The notes under the pieces are model-generated. The model did no database searches. It was not told the DNA's origin and worked only from the letters and a program-made list of their open reading frames with translations. The position numbers were made by a program, and so were the translations under genes. A stretch of DNA of 64,000 bases from Nitrospira sp. (GTDB taxonomy: Bacteria; Nitrospirota; Nitrospiria; Nitrospirales; Nitrospiraceae), in NCBI GenBank assembly GCA_029194725.1, contig JARFXQ010000001.1, positions 186,001 through 250,000 on the forward strand, in the 5' to 3' direction. Below are positions 7,833 to 17,868 of this stretch, one piece after another. Positions within the stretch are counted from its first letter, which is position 1. The number at the start of each line of letters is the position of its first letter.

Positions 7833-9653
7833 ATGGCACGAATAGTCGGCATTGATCTCGGTACAACCAATTCGCTGGTTGCATACATGAATGAGGGGCA
7901 GCCCTGTATTGTGCCGGACCGCAACGGTCGGACGATGGTGCCTTCGGTCGTGGCCTTGACGGATAATGGACTGATTGTCGGAGATTCGGCGAAAAAGTAC
8001 TTAACCAGGAATCCTGAGCGTACCGTCTATTCCGTAAAGCGTTTCATGGGCAGAGGGTTGTCCGATGTCCAAAGCGAATTGGCATACTTTCCATACAGTC
8101 TCACCGAAACCGGCGGTGTCATCCGGATCCGGCTTGGCCAGAAAAGTTATTCGCCGCCGCAGATCTCCGCCATGATCCTCAAAGAATTGAAGTTGCGGGC
8201 GGAGGCGTACCTTAGCGAAAGCATCACCAAGGCCGTCATCACTGTTCCCGCCTATTTCAACGACAGTCAGCGGCAGGCTACCAAAGACGCTGGTCTCATT
8301 GCCGGGTTGGAGGTCTTGAGGATTATCAATGAGCCGACCGCTGCCTCTCTGGCCTATGGGCTTCAGAAAAACACGCAAGGCACGATCGCCGTGTATGATT
8401 TCGGAGGCGGGACGCTCGACATATCGATCCTGAAATTGAAGGACGGTATCTTTGAGGTGCTCGCGACCAACGGAGATACACACCTGGGGGGAGACGATGT
8501 CGATCGCGTGTTAGTTGATCTCTTTATTGCGGAAATCCGAGAACGGGAAGGTATCGACATAAGCGGCTATCCTGATCACATGCAGGCCGTCCGGCTGGAA
8601 GCTGAGCGGGCCAAGATACGCCTTTCCGATGAGTTGAAGACCGAGATAGCAATTGAGCTGCCGGAGGACAAAGGACGTTTCACCAGAGAGCTGACGCGTG
8701 ATCAGCTCGAATCCCTAGCGACGAGCGTGATTGAGCGCACGTTAACTCCCTGCCGCATGGCAATAAAAGACGCCGGGCTCACTCCAAAAGACATCGATGA
8801 AGTGGTCTTGGTGGGTGGATCCACCCGCATGCCGTTGGTTCGGCAGCGCGTGGAAGCGCTGTTCGGGAAGCCTCCACATTGCCACCTGAATCCGGACGAA
8901 GTCGTCGCACTGGGCGCGGCTGTACAAGCCGATATCCTCAGCGGCGGGACAACAGACATGTTGTTGCTGGATGTGACGCCCCTGTCTCTCGGCATTGAAA
9001 CGATGGGCGGTGTCATGAGCAGCCTGATCCGCCGGAACACGACCATTCCAGCGAGCGCCAAGGAAATGTTCACGACCTATGTCGACGGTCAGACCGGAGT
9101 CGACATTCATATCCTGCAGGGCGAGCGCGAACTCGTCAAAGACAATCGGAGCTTGGCTCGATTTCGGCTAAAGGTGCCTCCCCTCCCGGCTGGCGTGCCG
9201 CGCATCGAGGTGACCTTTTTGATCGATGCCAATGGAATCTTGAATGTCACAGCGACTGACATGAGGACGGCCCAAAGCCAGTCGATCGAGGTCAAGCCCT
9301 CCTATGGATTGTCCGACACCGAAGTGGAGCGGATGATCGAGGACTCGTTTAAGTTTGCGGCAGAGGACATCGGCGCCCGGAAGCTGATCGAAGCTCGTTT
9401 GGACGCCGAATCCTTAATCAAGGCCACCGACAGGTCATTGGCGGAAGCAGGACACTTGGTGGGGCCTGAAGAAGCCGATGCTATCCGCGCCGCATTGTCA
9501 CAGTTGTCCACCGTAAAGGACGGAACGGATCCTCATGCCATTCGTGCGCGTATGGTTGAACTCGAACAGGCCGCAAAGCATTTGAACACCGTGATGCTCG
9601 ACGATTCTCTCAAGAAAGGTCTGCAAGGAAAAAAAATTTCGGAGGTGTCGTGA
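7833..9653 (+). CDS. hscA: Hsp70-type Fe-S chaperone HscA
   Basis: 606 residues (E. coli HscA has 616). The Hsp70 ATPase domain starts IVGIDLGTTNSLVAYM, with NEPTAASLAYG and VYDFGGGTLDIS phosphate-binding motifs and VLVGGSTRMPLV. The substrate-binding domain begins near LLLDVTPLSLGIETMGG. Assigned HscA rather than DnaK because it follows hscB, iscX follows it, and the acidic C-terminal tail of DnaK is missing. It acts on IscU bound at LPPVK to promote cluster transfer. The hscB stop lies 25 bp upstream. Confidence 0.95.
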   Translation: MARIVGIDLGTTNSLVAYMNEGQPCIVPDRNGRTMVPSVVALTDNGLIVGDSAKKYLTRNPERTVYSVKRFMGRGLSDVQSELAYFPYSLTETGGVIRIRLGQKSYSPPQISAMILKELKLRAEAYLSESITKAVITVPAYFNDSQRQATKDAGLIAGLEVLRIINEPTAASLAYGLQKNTQGTIAVYDFGGGTLDISILKLKDGIFEVLATNGDTHLGGDDVDRVLVDLFIAEIREREGIDISGYPDHMQAVRLEAERAKIRLSDELKTEIAIELPEDKGRFTRELTRDQLESLATSVIERTLTPCRMAIKDAGLTPKDIDEVVLVGGSTRMPLVRQRVEALFGKPPHCHLNPDEVVALGAAVQADILSGGTTDMLLLDVTPLSLGIETMGGVMSSLIRRNTTIPASAKEMFTTYVDGQTGVDIHILQGERELVKDNRSLARFRLKVPPLPAGVPRIEVTFLIDANGILNVTATDMRTAQSQSIEVKPSYGLSDTEVERMIEDSFKFAAEDIGARKLIEARLDAESLIKATDRSLAEAGHLVGPEEADAIRAALSQLSTVKDGTDPHAIRARMVELEQAAKHLNTVMLDDSLKKGLQGKKISEVS

Positions 9654-9669
9654 CCGTGAAGGGACAAAG

Positions 9670-9882
9670 ATGGATCTGAAGTGGCAAGATGCTGAAGAAA
9701 TAGCCATCCGGCTGGTAGAGGAACACCCCCAGACAGATCCGCTCACTGTACGCTTCACCGACATGCATGCCTGGGTCGTTGCGCTGCCAGAATTTCGGGA
9801 CGATCCCAAGAAGTCGAACGAGAAAATTCTGGAGACGATTCAGATGGCTTGGCACGAGGAATATCAAGATTCCAAGTCATAG
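9670..9882 (+). CDS. iscX: ISC accessory protein IscX
   Basis: A 70-residue acidic protein matching IscX/YfhJ in length and sequence character (MDLKWQDAEEIAIRLVEEHP, then DDPKKSNEKILE and QMAWHEEY). IscX binds IscS and modulates cluster assembly, perhaps as an iron-dependent regulator. It is the last gene of the isc run, 16 bp after hscA, with GGGA as ribosome site. It ends directly against the convergent pbp gene, with no intergenic base between the two stop codons. Confidence 0.93.
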   Translation: MDLKWQDAEEIAIRLVEEHPQTDPLTVRFTDMHAWVVALPEFRDDPKKSNEKILETIQMAWHEEYQDSKS

Positions 9883-12294
9883 TCACGGCAGTTGCAAGTT
9901 GTCGTCTCCGATCGGTTGGCCTTCGGGGATCTGGTCAAGCTTATAGAAATCCGTTGGATCCAACCGACGCTGCGCCGCCTGAGTGGGCTCACTCCCCTTC
10001 GCAAAGAGTTCCACCGTTCCCTTCTGCTCTTCTCCTTCTTGCTCTGACTCCAGGAGCCCGGTAGCGGCATCGACTTTCACAAAAGTCACCCCGTCGGGAA
10101 TCTCGAACGGGACAACGGGAAGCTGCTTGAGTGCCTCTTTCATGAACGTAATCCAGATAGGTAAAGCTGAACGGGCTCCTGTTTCGCTCTCTCCCAATGA
10201 GCGACGATCGTCAAAGCCGACATAGATGCCGGCGGCCAGATTCGGCGTTCCACCGATAAACCAGGCATTGATGTAGTCGTTCGTCGTGCCGGTTTTCCCG
10301 GCAATCGGACGCCCCAGAACCTTCGCCGCCTGCCCGGTCCCCCTCTGCACAACATCCTCCATCATGTTGGTAATCAAATAGGCGGTTTCTTTGGAAATGA
10401 CTTCATGAGGTTCGGGCTCGGTCACTTCAAGCGTCTTACCCGTGTTATCTTTGACCGATTTGACGGCAAAGGGTTCCACTCGATTTCCCTGGTTTAAAAA
10501 TACGCCATACACCGAGGTCAACTCCATCAAGCCGACCGAAGATGTGCCGAGTCCCAGAGATAGATCAGCAGGAAGCGGACTCGTGACCCCGACGGTGCGC
10601 GAGAGCTCGATCACGTTTTTCACGCCGACCTTGTCCAACAACCGAACCGTCGCGAGATTGTGCGACTGAGCCAACGCATCTCTGAGGCTCACCATGCCGT
10701 GAAACCTCCGACCGTAGTTCTCCGGCTTCCAAATCTTGTCCTCTTCTTCCTGCTCGTAGACGACCGGAGCATCGAGGATCTGTGTGGCTGGGCTCAATCC
10801 TTGACTCATCGCGGTCGCATAAATGAGAGGTTTGAACGCGGACCCCGGCTGCCGGTGAGCCTGCACCGCCCTGTTGTATTCACTGCGGGAAAAATCAAAG
10901 CCGCCCACCATCGCCAGAATCGCCCCCCTCTTGGGATCGATCGCAATCAGTCCTCCCTCGACGATCGGTGTCTGCTCCAGTGTGAGTTGCACCCCATCCT
11001 TGGTGAGTTTTTTCACACCGATTTCGATGACATCCCCCGGCTTCAGCAGTGACTTGAGATTTGGATTCACGACGAAGTCCACTGAGGGATCCGGTCCCTT
11101 GAGGATTCGCTTGGCCCACGCCATATCGTCAAACGCCAGCTTCGCGGTAAATGCGCCGACTTGAACCACGTAATGATCCTTGGCAACCTTTAAGACGACC
11201 CCCTCACCCAGATACCCAGGTTTGAGCAGCTGATCCGCCTGAGCCAGGTCCGAGGGCTGGAAAGCCGCCAAATCGATGGCCCGCCGAGGCCCTCGCCATC
11301 CTTCCCGTTTGTCGAGCTCGCGAACTCCGCTCAAGAGCGCCGACTCCGCCGCTTTTTGCATCTCCAAATTCAAGGTCGTGTAAATTTGGAGACCGCCTTT
11401 GTACACCATCGACTCCCCATATTTCGCCACAAGCAGTTGACGGACATATTCAACGAAATACGGCGCAAGATGTTCGCTTCCCTGTCGCTGGAAATTCAGT
11501 TTTTCACGAGCAGCCGCCTCCCGTTCCGCCGCTCGAATAAACCCAACCTCCTCCATTCTGGCGAGAACATGCTCTTGACGCTTCTTCGCCAATTCATAGG
11601 CGGTAAAAGGAGAAAATCGGCTGGGCGACTTCGGCAGACCGCCTAAGAATGCGGATTCAGCAAGGGTCAGAGATCTGACATCTTTCCCAAAATAGGCATG
11701 AGCTGCGGAGCCGACCCCGTAGGCGCCCTGCCCGAAGTAGATTTGGTTCAAGTAGGTTTCAAGGATCCGCTCCTTTCCCGAGACCACCTCCATTTTGTAC
11801 GCGAGAATAAGCTCACGAATCTTCCGTTCATAGGACCGCTCGGACGAGAGAAAGAGCGAGCGAGCCAACTGTTGCGTGATCGTACTGGCGCCTTCGACCT
11901 TCTTTCCTCCGTGGCGAATGTTCGTCCAAGCCGCCCGCAGCATGCCGATAAAGTCCAATCCCGGATGCTCGAAAAATCGGGCGTCTTCTGTCGCAATGAT
12001 GGCCTGTGTCAGCGTTTTTGGAATTTCAGGGAGCGGAGTCAGAATGCGGCGTTCGATATAGAACTGGCCGATGGGTTGGCGATCTTCCGAATAGACGGTG
12101 GTGACCAAACTCGGTTGATAGTTTTGGAGCAGGTCGAGCGAGGGAAGATCTTGGGAAAAGTGCCAGATGATTCCTGCAGTCGTCGTGGCTCCCACGATGG
12201 CGACAGCCACGAGACCGATCAAGGCAACCTGCCACCAGCGCAGGCGGCGGCGTGGCCGTGGCTGACTTTCGACGAACCATTCATCGCGTGGCAT
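9883..12294 (-). CDS. Penicillin-binding protein 1A (bifunctional class A)
   Basis: 803 residues. A short basic cytoplasmic N-terminus is followed by a transmembrane helix at about 20-46. The GT51 glycosyltransferase domain carries EDARFFEHPGLD and GASTITQQLAR. The transpeptidase domain carries the SxxK nucleophile in PGSAFKPLIYA, SHN (SxN) and KTGT. It polymerises and cross-links peptidoglycan in the periplasm. Length and motif order are standard for PBP1A. Monocistronic as far as can be seen, convergent with iscX. Confidence 0.95.
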   Translation of the reverse strand: MPRDEWFVESQPRPRRRLRWWQVALIGLVAVAIVGATTTAGIIWHFSQDLPSLDLLQNYQPSLVTTVYSEDRQPIGQFYIERRILTPLPEIPKTLTQAIIATEDARFFEHPGLDFIGMLRAAWTNIRHGGKKVEGASTITQQLARSLFLSSERSYERKIRELILAYKMEVVSGKERILETYLNQIYFGQGAYGVGSAAHAYFGKDVRSLTLAESAFLGGLPKSPSRFSPFTAYELAKKRQEHVLARMEEVGFIRAAEREAAAREKLNFQRQGSEHLAPYFVEYVRQLLVAKYGESMVYKGGLQIYTTLNLEMQKAAESALLSGVRELDKREGWRGPRRAIDLAAFQPSDLAQADQLLKPGYLGEGVVLKVAKDHYVVQVGAFTAKLAFDDMAWAKRILKGPDPSVDFVVNPNLKSLLKPGDVIEIGVKKLTKDGVQLTLEQTPIVEGGLIAIDPKRGAILAMVGGFDFSRSEYNRAVQAHRQPGSAFKPLIYATAMSQGLSPATQILDAPVVYEQEEEDKIWKPENYGRRFHGMVSLRDALAQSHNLATVRLLDKVGVKNVIELSRTVGVTSPLPADLSLGLGTSSVGLMELTSVYGVFLNQGNRVEPFAVKSVKDNTGKTLEVTEPEPHEVISKETAYLITNMMEDVVQRGTGQAAKVLGRPIAGKTGTTNDYINAWFIGGTPNLAAGIYVGFDDRRSLGESETGARSALPIWITFMKEALKQLPVVPFEIPDGVTFVKVDAATGLLESEQEGEEQKGTVELFAKGSEPTQAAQRRLDPTDFYKLDQIPEGQPIGDDNLQLP

Positions 12295-12720
12295 TCGAAC
12301 TCAACTCCTGAGGAAGTCTGGTCTGCGAGGCTGGAAGACCTTACAATGCGCCCTCTCAAAACTCAAGCTTGCGCCGGGTATGTCGCTTGAGCGACCGCTG
12401 CAGCGATAAATTAAGTTGTCCGGACTTCGGTTCCACTCTCACCGATTTGCGTGGACCATCGAGTGATGTGGGTCTCGCCCTGTTGGCTGACACTCCTTCA
12501 ATCTTGTCGCTGTGGCGACTCAATGCGCCGCCGCTGTGGAGTGGCGACTCTGTGGCAATGAGACATACCCACAGCGGGCCGGTCGGTTTAGCAATTTCGT
12601 TTTGCTACTGTCTCTTCATGGGATAAAGAATGAGAATCGCGACCAACCGGCTGTCTGACGCGCGCCTTGCGATTAGATTCCGGTCTTCCGGCCTTATCGC
12701 CGGCGCATGAGGGAGGACCT
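12295..12720. other. Intergenic region upstream of pbp1A and MASE1 gene
   Basis: About 425 bp between divergent genes. I see no convincing gene. A strong ribosome site, GAGGGAGGA, lies at its right end before the TTG start at 12721. No clear operator or hairpin stands out. Confidence 0.5.
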
Positions 12721-14020
12721 TTGACGGAAACACACTCTACTTCGGGGTGGCTGCGGTGGCTGGCCCTGGTGCTGGCTCTTGCCGCCTTGTACGTCGCCGC
12801 TGCCCGGCTGGAACCGCTGCTCACACTGCCGCCGGAGAAAAAGGCGCCGGCGCTATGGCCTCCGTCTGGCATCGCCTTGGCCGCTTTGCTGTTGTACGGC
12901 CATCGGGTCTGGCCCGGTGTCTGGCTGGGGGCGTTTCTGGCGAATTTCTTGGACAACTTCAACGTGGTCAATCCGTTCCCATTGTCGGCCCACCTGTTCG
13001 TGTCAGGAGGCATCGCCACAGGCTCTACCCTCCAGGCTTTGGCGGGGAACTTTTTCGTGCGGCGCTGGACCGGCTCAGTTCGTCCCTTTCAGCAAGTCAC
13101 CCATACCTTCACGTTCGCAGGCGTGGCGATGGTCATGTGCCTGATCGCCGCCACCTTCGGGGCTGCCAGCCTGTATATGGCAGGGTTCGCGCCGGCCAAG
13201 GCCATCCCCTTCACCTTCTGGACATGGTGGTTGGGCGATATGACAGGCGTTCTCACGGTGGGGTCGTTTATTCTGATCTGGAGCCGCCGGCCTTCAGCCT
13301 ATTGGCGCCCACGCCGACTGGCAGAGGCAGCACTGATGCTTCTGCTGTTGTCGGCGCTGGCATGCACCATCTTCGGCATCATCTCACCTATTCCCGGCCT
13401 CCCCACTCCGCCGGTCTATCTGGTGATTCCCTTTCTGTTGTGGACCACCTTCCGCTTTGGCCTGCACGGAGCGACGACGGCCTTCGTTCTGATGAGTGCC
13501 ACCGCCGTTGTCGGAACGGCTCATGCCACCGGCCCGTTCGCCCAGCCGACCGTCGAGTCGTCCCTGCTGCTTCTGCAGGTCTTCATGGGCGCCCTCAGCG
13601 TCACCGTGCTGGTGATGGCGGCTGCCATGACCGAGCGCGAAGAGGCGGAAGCCAAGGCGCGTCAGTGGGAATCCGTCTTCAATAGGGCGAGTTGGGCGGT
13701 GGCCCTTGGCGACTCTGCAGACGACCGACGTGAAGTCGTGAGCACTGCCTTCGCCCCCATGCCCGGCTTCACCGCCGAGGCACTGGTCGGGAGGCAGCTG
13801 GCCGATGTGGTCCCCGGAAAGCCGCGCGGAGTTGTCCACGCATCTCCAGGCCGCTCACCAGAGCAGCACCTACCTGTATGAGTCGCTTCACACCCGCACA
13901 GATGACACCAGCTTCCTCTGCTCGACTCATGTGACCGTCTTGAAAGACACCCACGGGAAGATTCAGCTCCGTACCACCATCTTCGAGAACATCACCAATC
14001 ACAGGCAGACGGAGAAAACT
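12721..14020 (+). pseudogene. Decayed MASE1-PAS sensor protein gene
   Basis: The first frame (TTG at 12721 after GAGGGAGGA, open to 13881) encodes an integral-membrane MASE1 sensory domain with eight or so hydrophobic segments (for example WPPSGIALAALLLYGHRVWP) and the start of a PAS domain after about residue 320. At the C4 run 13812-13815 the frame shifts. Removing one C restores ADVVPESRAELSTHL, and the PAS domain then continues in the other frame to ENITNHRQTEKTL. No histidine kinase, GGDEF or EAL output domain follows; typA begins instead. So the gene is both frameshifted and 3'-truncated. Membrane sensors of this type normally control cyclic-di-GMP or phosphorelay signalling. Confidence 0.8.
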
Positions 14021-14040
14021 CTGTATTCACTTATCTTTAC

Positions 14041-14070
14041 TTGTTTGGGAGAATGGAGTTCGAGTATACT
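14041..14070 (+). promoter_or_regulatory. Possible sigma70 promoter for typA
   Basis: TTGTTT at 14041-14046, an 18-bp spacer, and TATACT at 14065-14070, about 60 bp upstream of the typA ATG. The predicted start of transcription falls right at the hairpin described next. Fit is moderate and untested. Confidence 0.4.
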
Positions 14071-14076
14071 TCAACC

Positions 14077-14105
14077 GACGCCTCGAAGCAGGGCGTCTTT
14101 TTTTT
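14077..14105 (+). terminator. Terminator-like hairpin in typA leader
   Basis: GACGCC and GGCGTC (6 bp) separated by 9 nt, followed by eight Ts. It sits 25 bp before the typA start. It either ends transcription from the decayed upstream gene or acts as an attenuator in the typA leader. Confidence 0.65.
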
Positions 14106-14129
14106 GCCTCTCGCAGAAAGATTAGAACT

Positions 14130-15986
14130 ATGCCCACTATACGCGCCCCCCATGACCGTCGGAGCGATATTCGCAACATCGCCATTATCGCCCACGTCGA
14201 CCACGGTAAGACGACATTGGTCGATGCGGTGCTCCGCCAAACTCATGTCCATCGCAAGATCGACGATATGGGCGAACGCATCATGGACTCGATGGACCAG
14301 GAGCGAGAGCGTGGGATCACGATCCGGGCAAAAAACGCCAGCGTCATCTACAACGGAGTGAAAATCAACATTGTCGATACTCCAGGTCATGCCGATTTCG
14401 GCGGTGAAGTGGAACGTACGCTCCGGATGGTGGACGGCGTGTTGATTTTGGTCGATGCGAAAGAGGGCCCCATGCCGCAAACGACCTTCGTGTTGCGGAA
14501 AGCCTTGGCCCTTGGGCACAAAGCCATCGTCGTCATCAACAAGATCGATCGGCCGGACGCCGTCATCGACGACGTCGTCAACCGCACCTTCGACCTCTTC
14601 GTCCATCTGGGAGCCACCGACGAACAACTGGATTTTCCGATCGTCTACACGTCGGCGATTAAAGGGATCGCCACGCTTGATGTCAACAAGCCTGGTACCG
14701 ACATCATACCGTTACTCGATACCGTACTGGAGAAGATTCCGGCCCCGACCATTACCGTCGAGGCCCCGCTCCAGATTCTTGTGCTGGCCCTTGTGCAAGA
14801 TCCCTATAAAGGCAAGATGGGGATCGGCAAGATCCAGTCCGGTTCAATTGCTCGGCGGCAGAGTGTCATGGTCCTCGGCAAGAACGGCGCGCAGATTCCA
14901 GGAAAAGTTTCCGACCTCGCGGTCTATTCGGGCCTTGAACGAGCCGACACCGAACAGGCAGCGGCCGGAGAAATCGTCGCAGTGGCGGGGCTTGATGATG
15001 TGAGCATCGGGGACACCATCGCCGACGCCGAGCGTCCCGTCGCCCTCCCGCGCGTCTCGATCGACGAGCCGACGGTGCAGATGACTTTTTCGGTGAATAA
15101 CAGTCCCTTCGCCGGCCGTGAAGGCAAGTTCCTCACCTCACGCCACTTGCGTGAACGCCTGTTCAAAGAACTGGAAACCAACGTGTCGCTCCGTGTCAAC
15201 GAGACGGACAGCGCCGACCGCTTCTTGGTGGCAGGCCGAGGCGAACTCCATCTCGCCGTGTTGATCGAACAAATGCGGCGGGAAGGGTACGAGCTTCAAG
15301 TCTCGCAACCAGAAGTCATTCTCCATCGTGAAGGCGGCGCCGTCATGGAGCCGTACGAGGAATTGACGATCCAGGTGCCGGAAAACTATCAGGGCACGGT
15401 CATCGAGGAGATCGGTAAACGTCGCGGCGAGATGCGGCACATGCGGCTCATTCACTCCGATGTCGGGACCAGTGAGATGCATTTGGAGTACCACATTCCG
15501 ACCAGAGGCATCATGGGACTTAAGAACGTGCTCCTGGCGAAGACCCGCGGGACGGTCATTATGCACCATGTTTTTTCGGCTTACGAACCGGCGGAAGAGC
15601 GGGACCTGATCGTGGCTCCGCATGGCTCGCTTGTCGCCTTCGAAGACGGCGTCAGCACTGGCTATGCCATCTTCATGACCCAGGAACGCGGTGCCATGTT
15701 CATCGGCCCCGGCGTCGACGTCTATCGAGGGATGGTCGTGGGCCAGAACAGCCGAGATGAGGATCTGGATGTAAACGTGTGCAAGGAGAAGCACCTCACC
15801 AACATGCGGGCCTCCGGCTCCGATGAAGCTTTGGTGCTCACGCCTCCACGCGAGATGACGCTGGAATTCGCTTTGGAATACATCGGTGCCGATGAGTTGG
15901 TCGAGGTGACGCCGGAGAATCTTCGTCTGCGTAAACGGCTGCTCAATCCAGAAGATCGCCGCAAGGCACGGAAGGCCGGAAAATGA
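14130..15986 (+). CDS. typA: Translational GTPase TypA/BipA
   Basis: 618 residues, the usual size. Domain order is GTPase (G1 [11 protein letters not shown]3 [12 protein letters not shown]4 NKIDRPDA), EF-Tu-like domain 2, two EF-G-like alpha/beta domains, and the TypA-specific C-terminal domain ([14 protein letters not shown] segment seen here as [16 protein letters not shown]). TypA binds the ribosome and aids 50S assembly and stress adaptation. A terminator-like hairpin and candidate promoter lie in its leader. Confidence 0.97.
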   Translation: MPTIRAPHDRRSDIRNIAIIAHVDHGKTTLVDAVLRQTHVHRKIDDMGERIMDSMDQERERGITIRAKNASVIYNGVKINIVDTPGHADFGGEVERTLRMVDGVLILVDAKEGPMPQTTFVLRKALALGHKAIVVINKIDRPDAVIDDVVNRTFDLFVHLGATDEQLDFPIVYTSAIKGIATLDVNKPGTDIIPLLDTVLEKIPAPTITVEAPLQILVLALVQDPYKGKMGIGKIQSGSIARRQSVMVLGKNGAQIPGKVSDLAVYSGLERADTEQAAAGEIVAVAGLDDVSIGDTIADAERPVALPRVSIDEPTVQMTFSVNNSPFAGREGKFLTSRHLRERLFKELETNVSLRVNETDSADRFLVAGRGELHLAVLIEQMRREGYELQVSQPEVILHREGGAVMEPYEELTIQVPENYQGTVIEEIGKRRGEMRHMRLIHSDVGTSEMHLEYHIPTRGIMGLKNVLLAKTRGTVIMHHVFSAYEPAEERDLIVAPHGSLVAFEDGVSTGYAIFMTQERGAMFIGPGVDVYRGMVVGQNSRDEDLDVNVCKEKHLTNMRASGSDEALVLTPPREMTLEFALEYIGADELVEVTPENLRLRKRLLNPEDRRKARKAGK

Positions 15987-16133
15987 TGCTGAACGGCTCT
16001 CGGTTATGAGAATCAGAAAAAATCCCCAAAACCCTCTGCGAAGCGGCCCCCCCTCTATTTCGTCGGCTATCGTGGCACCGCCCCGACCACCGAGGAGCTG
16101 AAGCTTCTGTATGAGCGGGAATATGACGTCCCA

Positions 16134-16775
16134 TTGACCATTCGACATGAGGAAGGTTCGGCAGAATCCTGGCAGGCAACGCAGGGCCCTTGGTCGGCCC
16201 ATGTAGTCATGCCGTTACCCGTGAGTCATGTCGCGGACGTCATGAAGCAACTCTCGTGGGAACACGAGCTCATGGGTGCCGTCGCACCCTCCATCGCCTC
16301 TCCTCGCGACATGCCCGATACCATCCTACTCGCCGCGCGGCTGGCTCGTTGTCTGACTTTGTTAACACAAGGCACGGCCCACGACGTGATCACACAAGCG
16401 TACGTCAATCCCTCTGACTGGCAGCCTCGCACACTCGCGAGTTTTCTTCTGGATGACCACGTGTCCATCGTCCACGACGACACTTCTCAACCGGACCTGG
16501 TGTGGTCCTACACACTTGGACTGAGTAAGTTCGGGCTCGACGAGGTTGAAGTGTTTATGCCGAAAGGACTTTCCGACAGCGCGGCGAAGGAAGTGCTGAT
16601 TGAGTCGGCCGGCGAATTGCTGCGGCTGGGCCATTCTCCGAAAGTCGGAACAGCGCTCGGCCTTCCTCAGCGTAGCCGCACGATTCACATCAAGAATTAT
16701 CGGACCGCCGCACCGGCCGGCCGGATGTTGGGATTTCGAGAACTTCATCCAACGCTAGGCACATCGGACCGTTGA
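16134..16775 (+). CDS. Hypothetical protein, N-terminus uncertain
   Basis: A 213-residue frame from the TTG at 16134. The same frame stays open back to 15993 and reads protein-like (LYFVGYRGTAPTTEELKLLY), but has no ATG, GTG or TTG there. Adding one A to the A6 run 16017-16022 would join it to the ATG at 16006 and give a basic N-terminus of about 20 residues, so a single-base error or frameshift is likely. The protein has no signal peptide or obvious catalytic motif; the middle (FLLDDHVSIVHDD) and the end (SRTIHIKNYR) look conserved-type. I do not recognise the family. It follows typA closely. Confidence 0.6.
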   Translation: MTIRHEEGSAESWQATQGPWSAHVVMPLPVSHVADVMKQLSWEHELMGAVAPSIASPRDMPDTILLAARLARCLTLLTQGTAHDVITQAYVNPSDWQPRTLASFLLDDHVSIVHDDTSQPDLVWSYTLGLSKFGLDEVEVFMPKGLSDSAAKEVLIESAGELLRLGHSPKVGTALGLPQRSRTIHIKNYRTAAPAGRMLGFRELHPTLGTSDR

Positions 16776-16887
16776 CATCCCCTTAAACCACAGGTTACAA
16801 AGTTTATCGTGCATGGTGGGGTCCTGCCAATCCGAGACCTCAGTACAGCAATCACCCATATAGATGTTTTAATGAAGGAGGTTTGCG

Positions 16888-17358
16888 ATGAGCGACGTAG
16901 CACCGGAAATTAAAGTGGGCGATACAGCACCGGATTTCAATCTCAAGGATCAAGACCAGAAGGACGTAAAGTTGAGCGACTACAAAGGCAAGAAGAACGT
17001 CGTGCTCTGCTTCTACCCTCTGGATTGGAGCCCCGTTTGCCAGGGTGAAAACAAGTGCTTGAGCGATGACTTCCCCAAGTTCCAGTCCGCCAATGCGGAG
17101 TTGTTCGGCGTCAGCTGCGACAGCTTCTTTTCCCACAAGGCCTGGGCGGACTCCATGGACCTCAAGCATCGCCTGTTGTCCGACGTGCATCGAACGACGG
17201 CCAAGGCGTACGGCCTCTACTTTGAACCGCTGAACTGTTCCAAACGCGCGACCGTGATCGTCGATAAGAACGGCAAGGTCGCCTACGCGAAGGTGCAGGA
17301 AATCAAGACGGCGCGAGAAGACAAGGACATCCTGGATGCGCTGTCCAAGTTGAACTAA
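16888..17358 (+). CDS. Peroxiredoxin (AhpC/TSA family)
   Basis: 156 residues of thioredoxin fold. The peroxidatic Cys is C51 in [10 protein letters not shown], matching the P-V-C peroxiredoxin motif. Further Cys at 57 and 77 could resolve the disulfide. It lacks the long C-terminal arm of typical 2-Cys AhpC and is closer in size to AhpE or BCP types. It reduces peroxides in the cytoplasm; there is no export signal. A perfect AAGGAGG ribosome site lies 6 bp before the ATG, so high expression is likely. The next gene is a thioredoxin-like protein, a possible reductant. Confidence 0.92.
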   Translation: MSDVAPEIKVGDTAPDFNLKDQDQKDVKLSDYKGKKNVVLCFYPLDWSPVCQGENKCLSDDFPKFQSANAELFGVSCDSFFSHKAWADSMDLKHRLLSDVHRTTAKAYGLYFEPLNCSKRATVIVDKNGKVAYAKVQEIKTAREDKDILDALSKLN

Positions 17359-17377
17359 CGATACAGGACTGAGCAAC

Positions 17378-17422
17378 GAGGACTGAGGACTGGGTGGCTC
17401 CGAAGCTCAGTCCTCAGTCCTC
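17378..17422. repeat. Intergenic inverted repeat of GAGGACT units
   Basis: Arms GAGGACTGAGGACTG (17378-17392) and its exact complement (17408-17422) around a 15-nt loop. Each arm is itself a 7-bp direct repeat. It lies between the peroxiredoxin and thioredoxin-like genes with no following T-run, so it looks more like a dispersed palindromic repeat or mRNA-stabilising hairpin than a terminator. Confidence 0.7.
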
Positions 17423-17435
17423 AGCACTCGTTACT

Positions 17436-17768
17436 ATGTCTGGCACAGTTCAAGACGTCAGCGACGCCAACTACAAAGAATTCACCGACAGCGCCGGTGC
17501 AATCGTGACTTACGGTCTTGCCACCTGTGAGCCCTGCAAGGCTTACGATCCTATTCTTGAAGCGACCGCTGCGAAATTCCCCGAGATCAAAATCGGTAAG
17601 GCCAAGATGCATGTGCCGGGCCGCTGTCGTGAGATCAAGAAGGCTCACACGTTTGAAACGTACCCCACCACTCATTTCTTCGCGCACGGTAAATTACTGC
17701 TCACGCGCGAAGGAGTCGTTGAGCCGGCCGAACTCGCAGCACTCATTTCGGGCCACCTGCTCACGTAG
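17436..17768 (+). CDS. Thioredoxin-like protein
   Basis: 110 residues with a thioredoxin-type active site CEPC at 31-34 after the strand AIVTYGLAT, and a cis-Pro region in FETYPTTHFFAHGKLL. It is cytoplasmic, with no signal sequence. The ATG at 17436 is chosen; an earlier frame start would put the inverted repeat inside the coding region. It is next to a peroxiredoxin, so it may reduce that enzyme (inference). It differs from classical thioredoxin in its active-site dipeptide (EP instead of GP). Confidence 0.85.
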   Translation: MSGTVQDVSDANYKEFTDSAGAIVTYGLATCEPCKAYDPILEATAAKFPEIKIGKAKMHVPGRCREIKKAHTFETYPTTHFFAHGKLLLTREGVVEPAELAALISGHLLT

Positions 17769-17868
17769 CGTCCATGCACCGTGAGTGGTTGAATCGGGAG
17801 AAACCTATCCATCGCAACCGGATCACCGGATGCGTTGAATGGTCGGCGAGTTAGGAGGCAACCTGAGC

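Noticed and set aside
15138..16202. Minus-strand frame of 354 codons
   Set aside because: Antisense to typA and the following gene.
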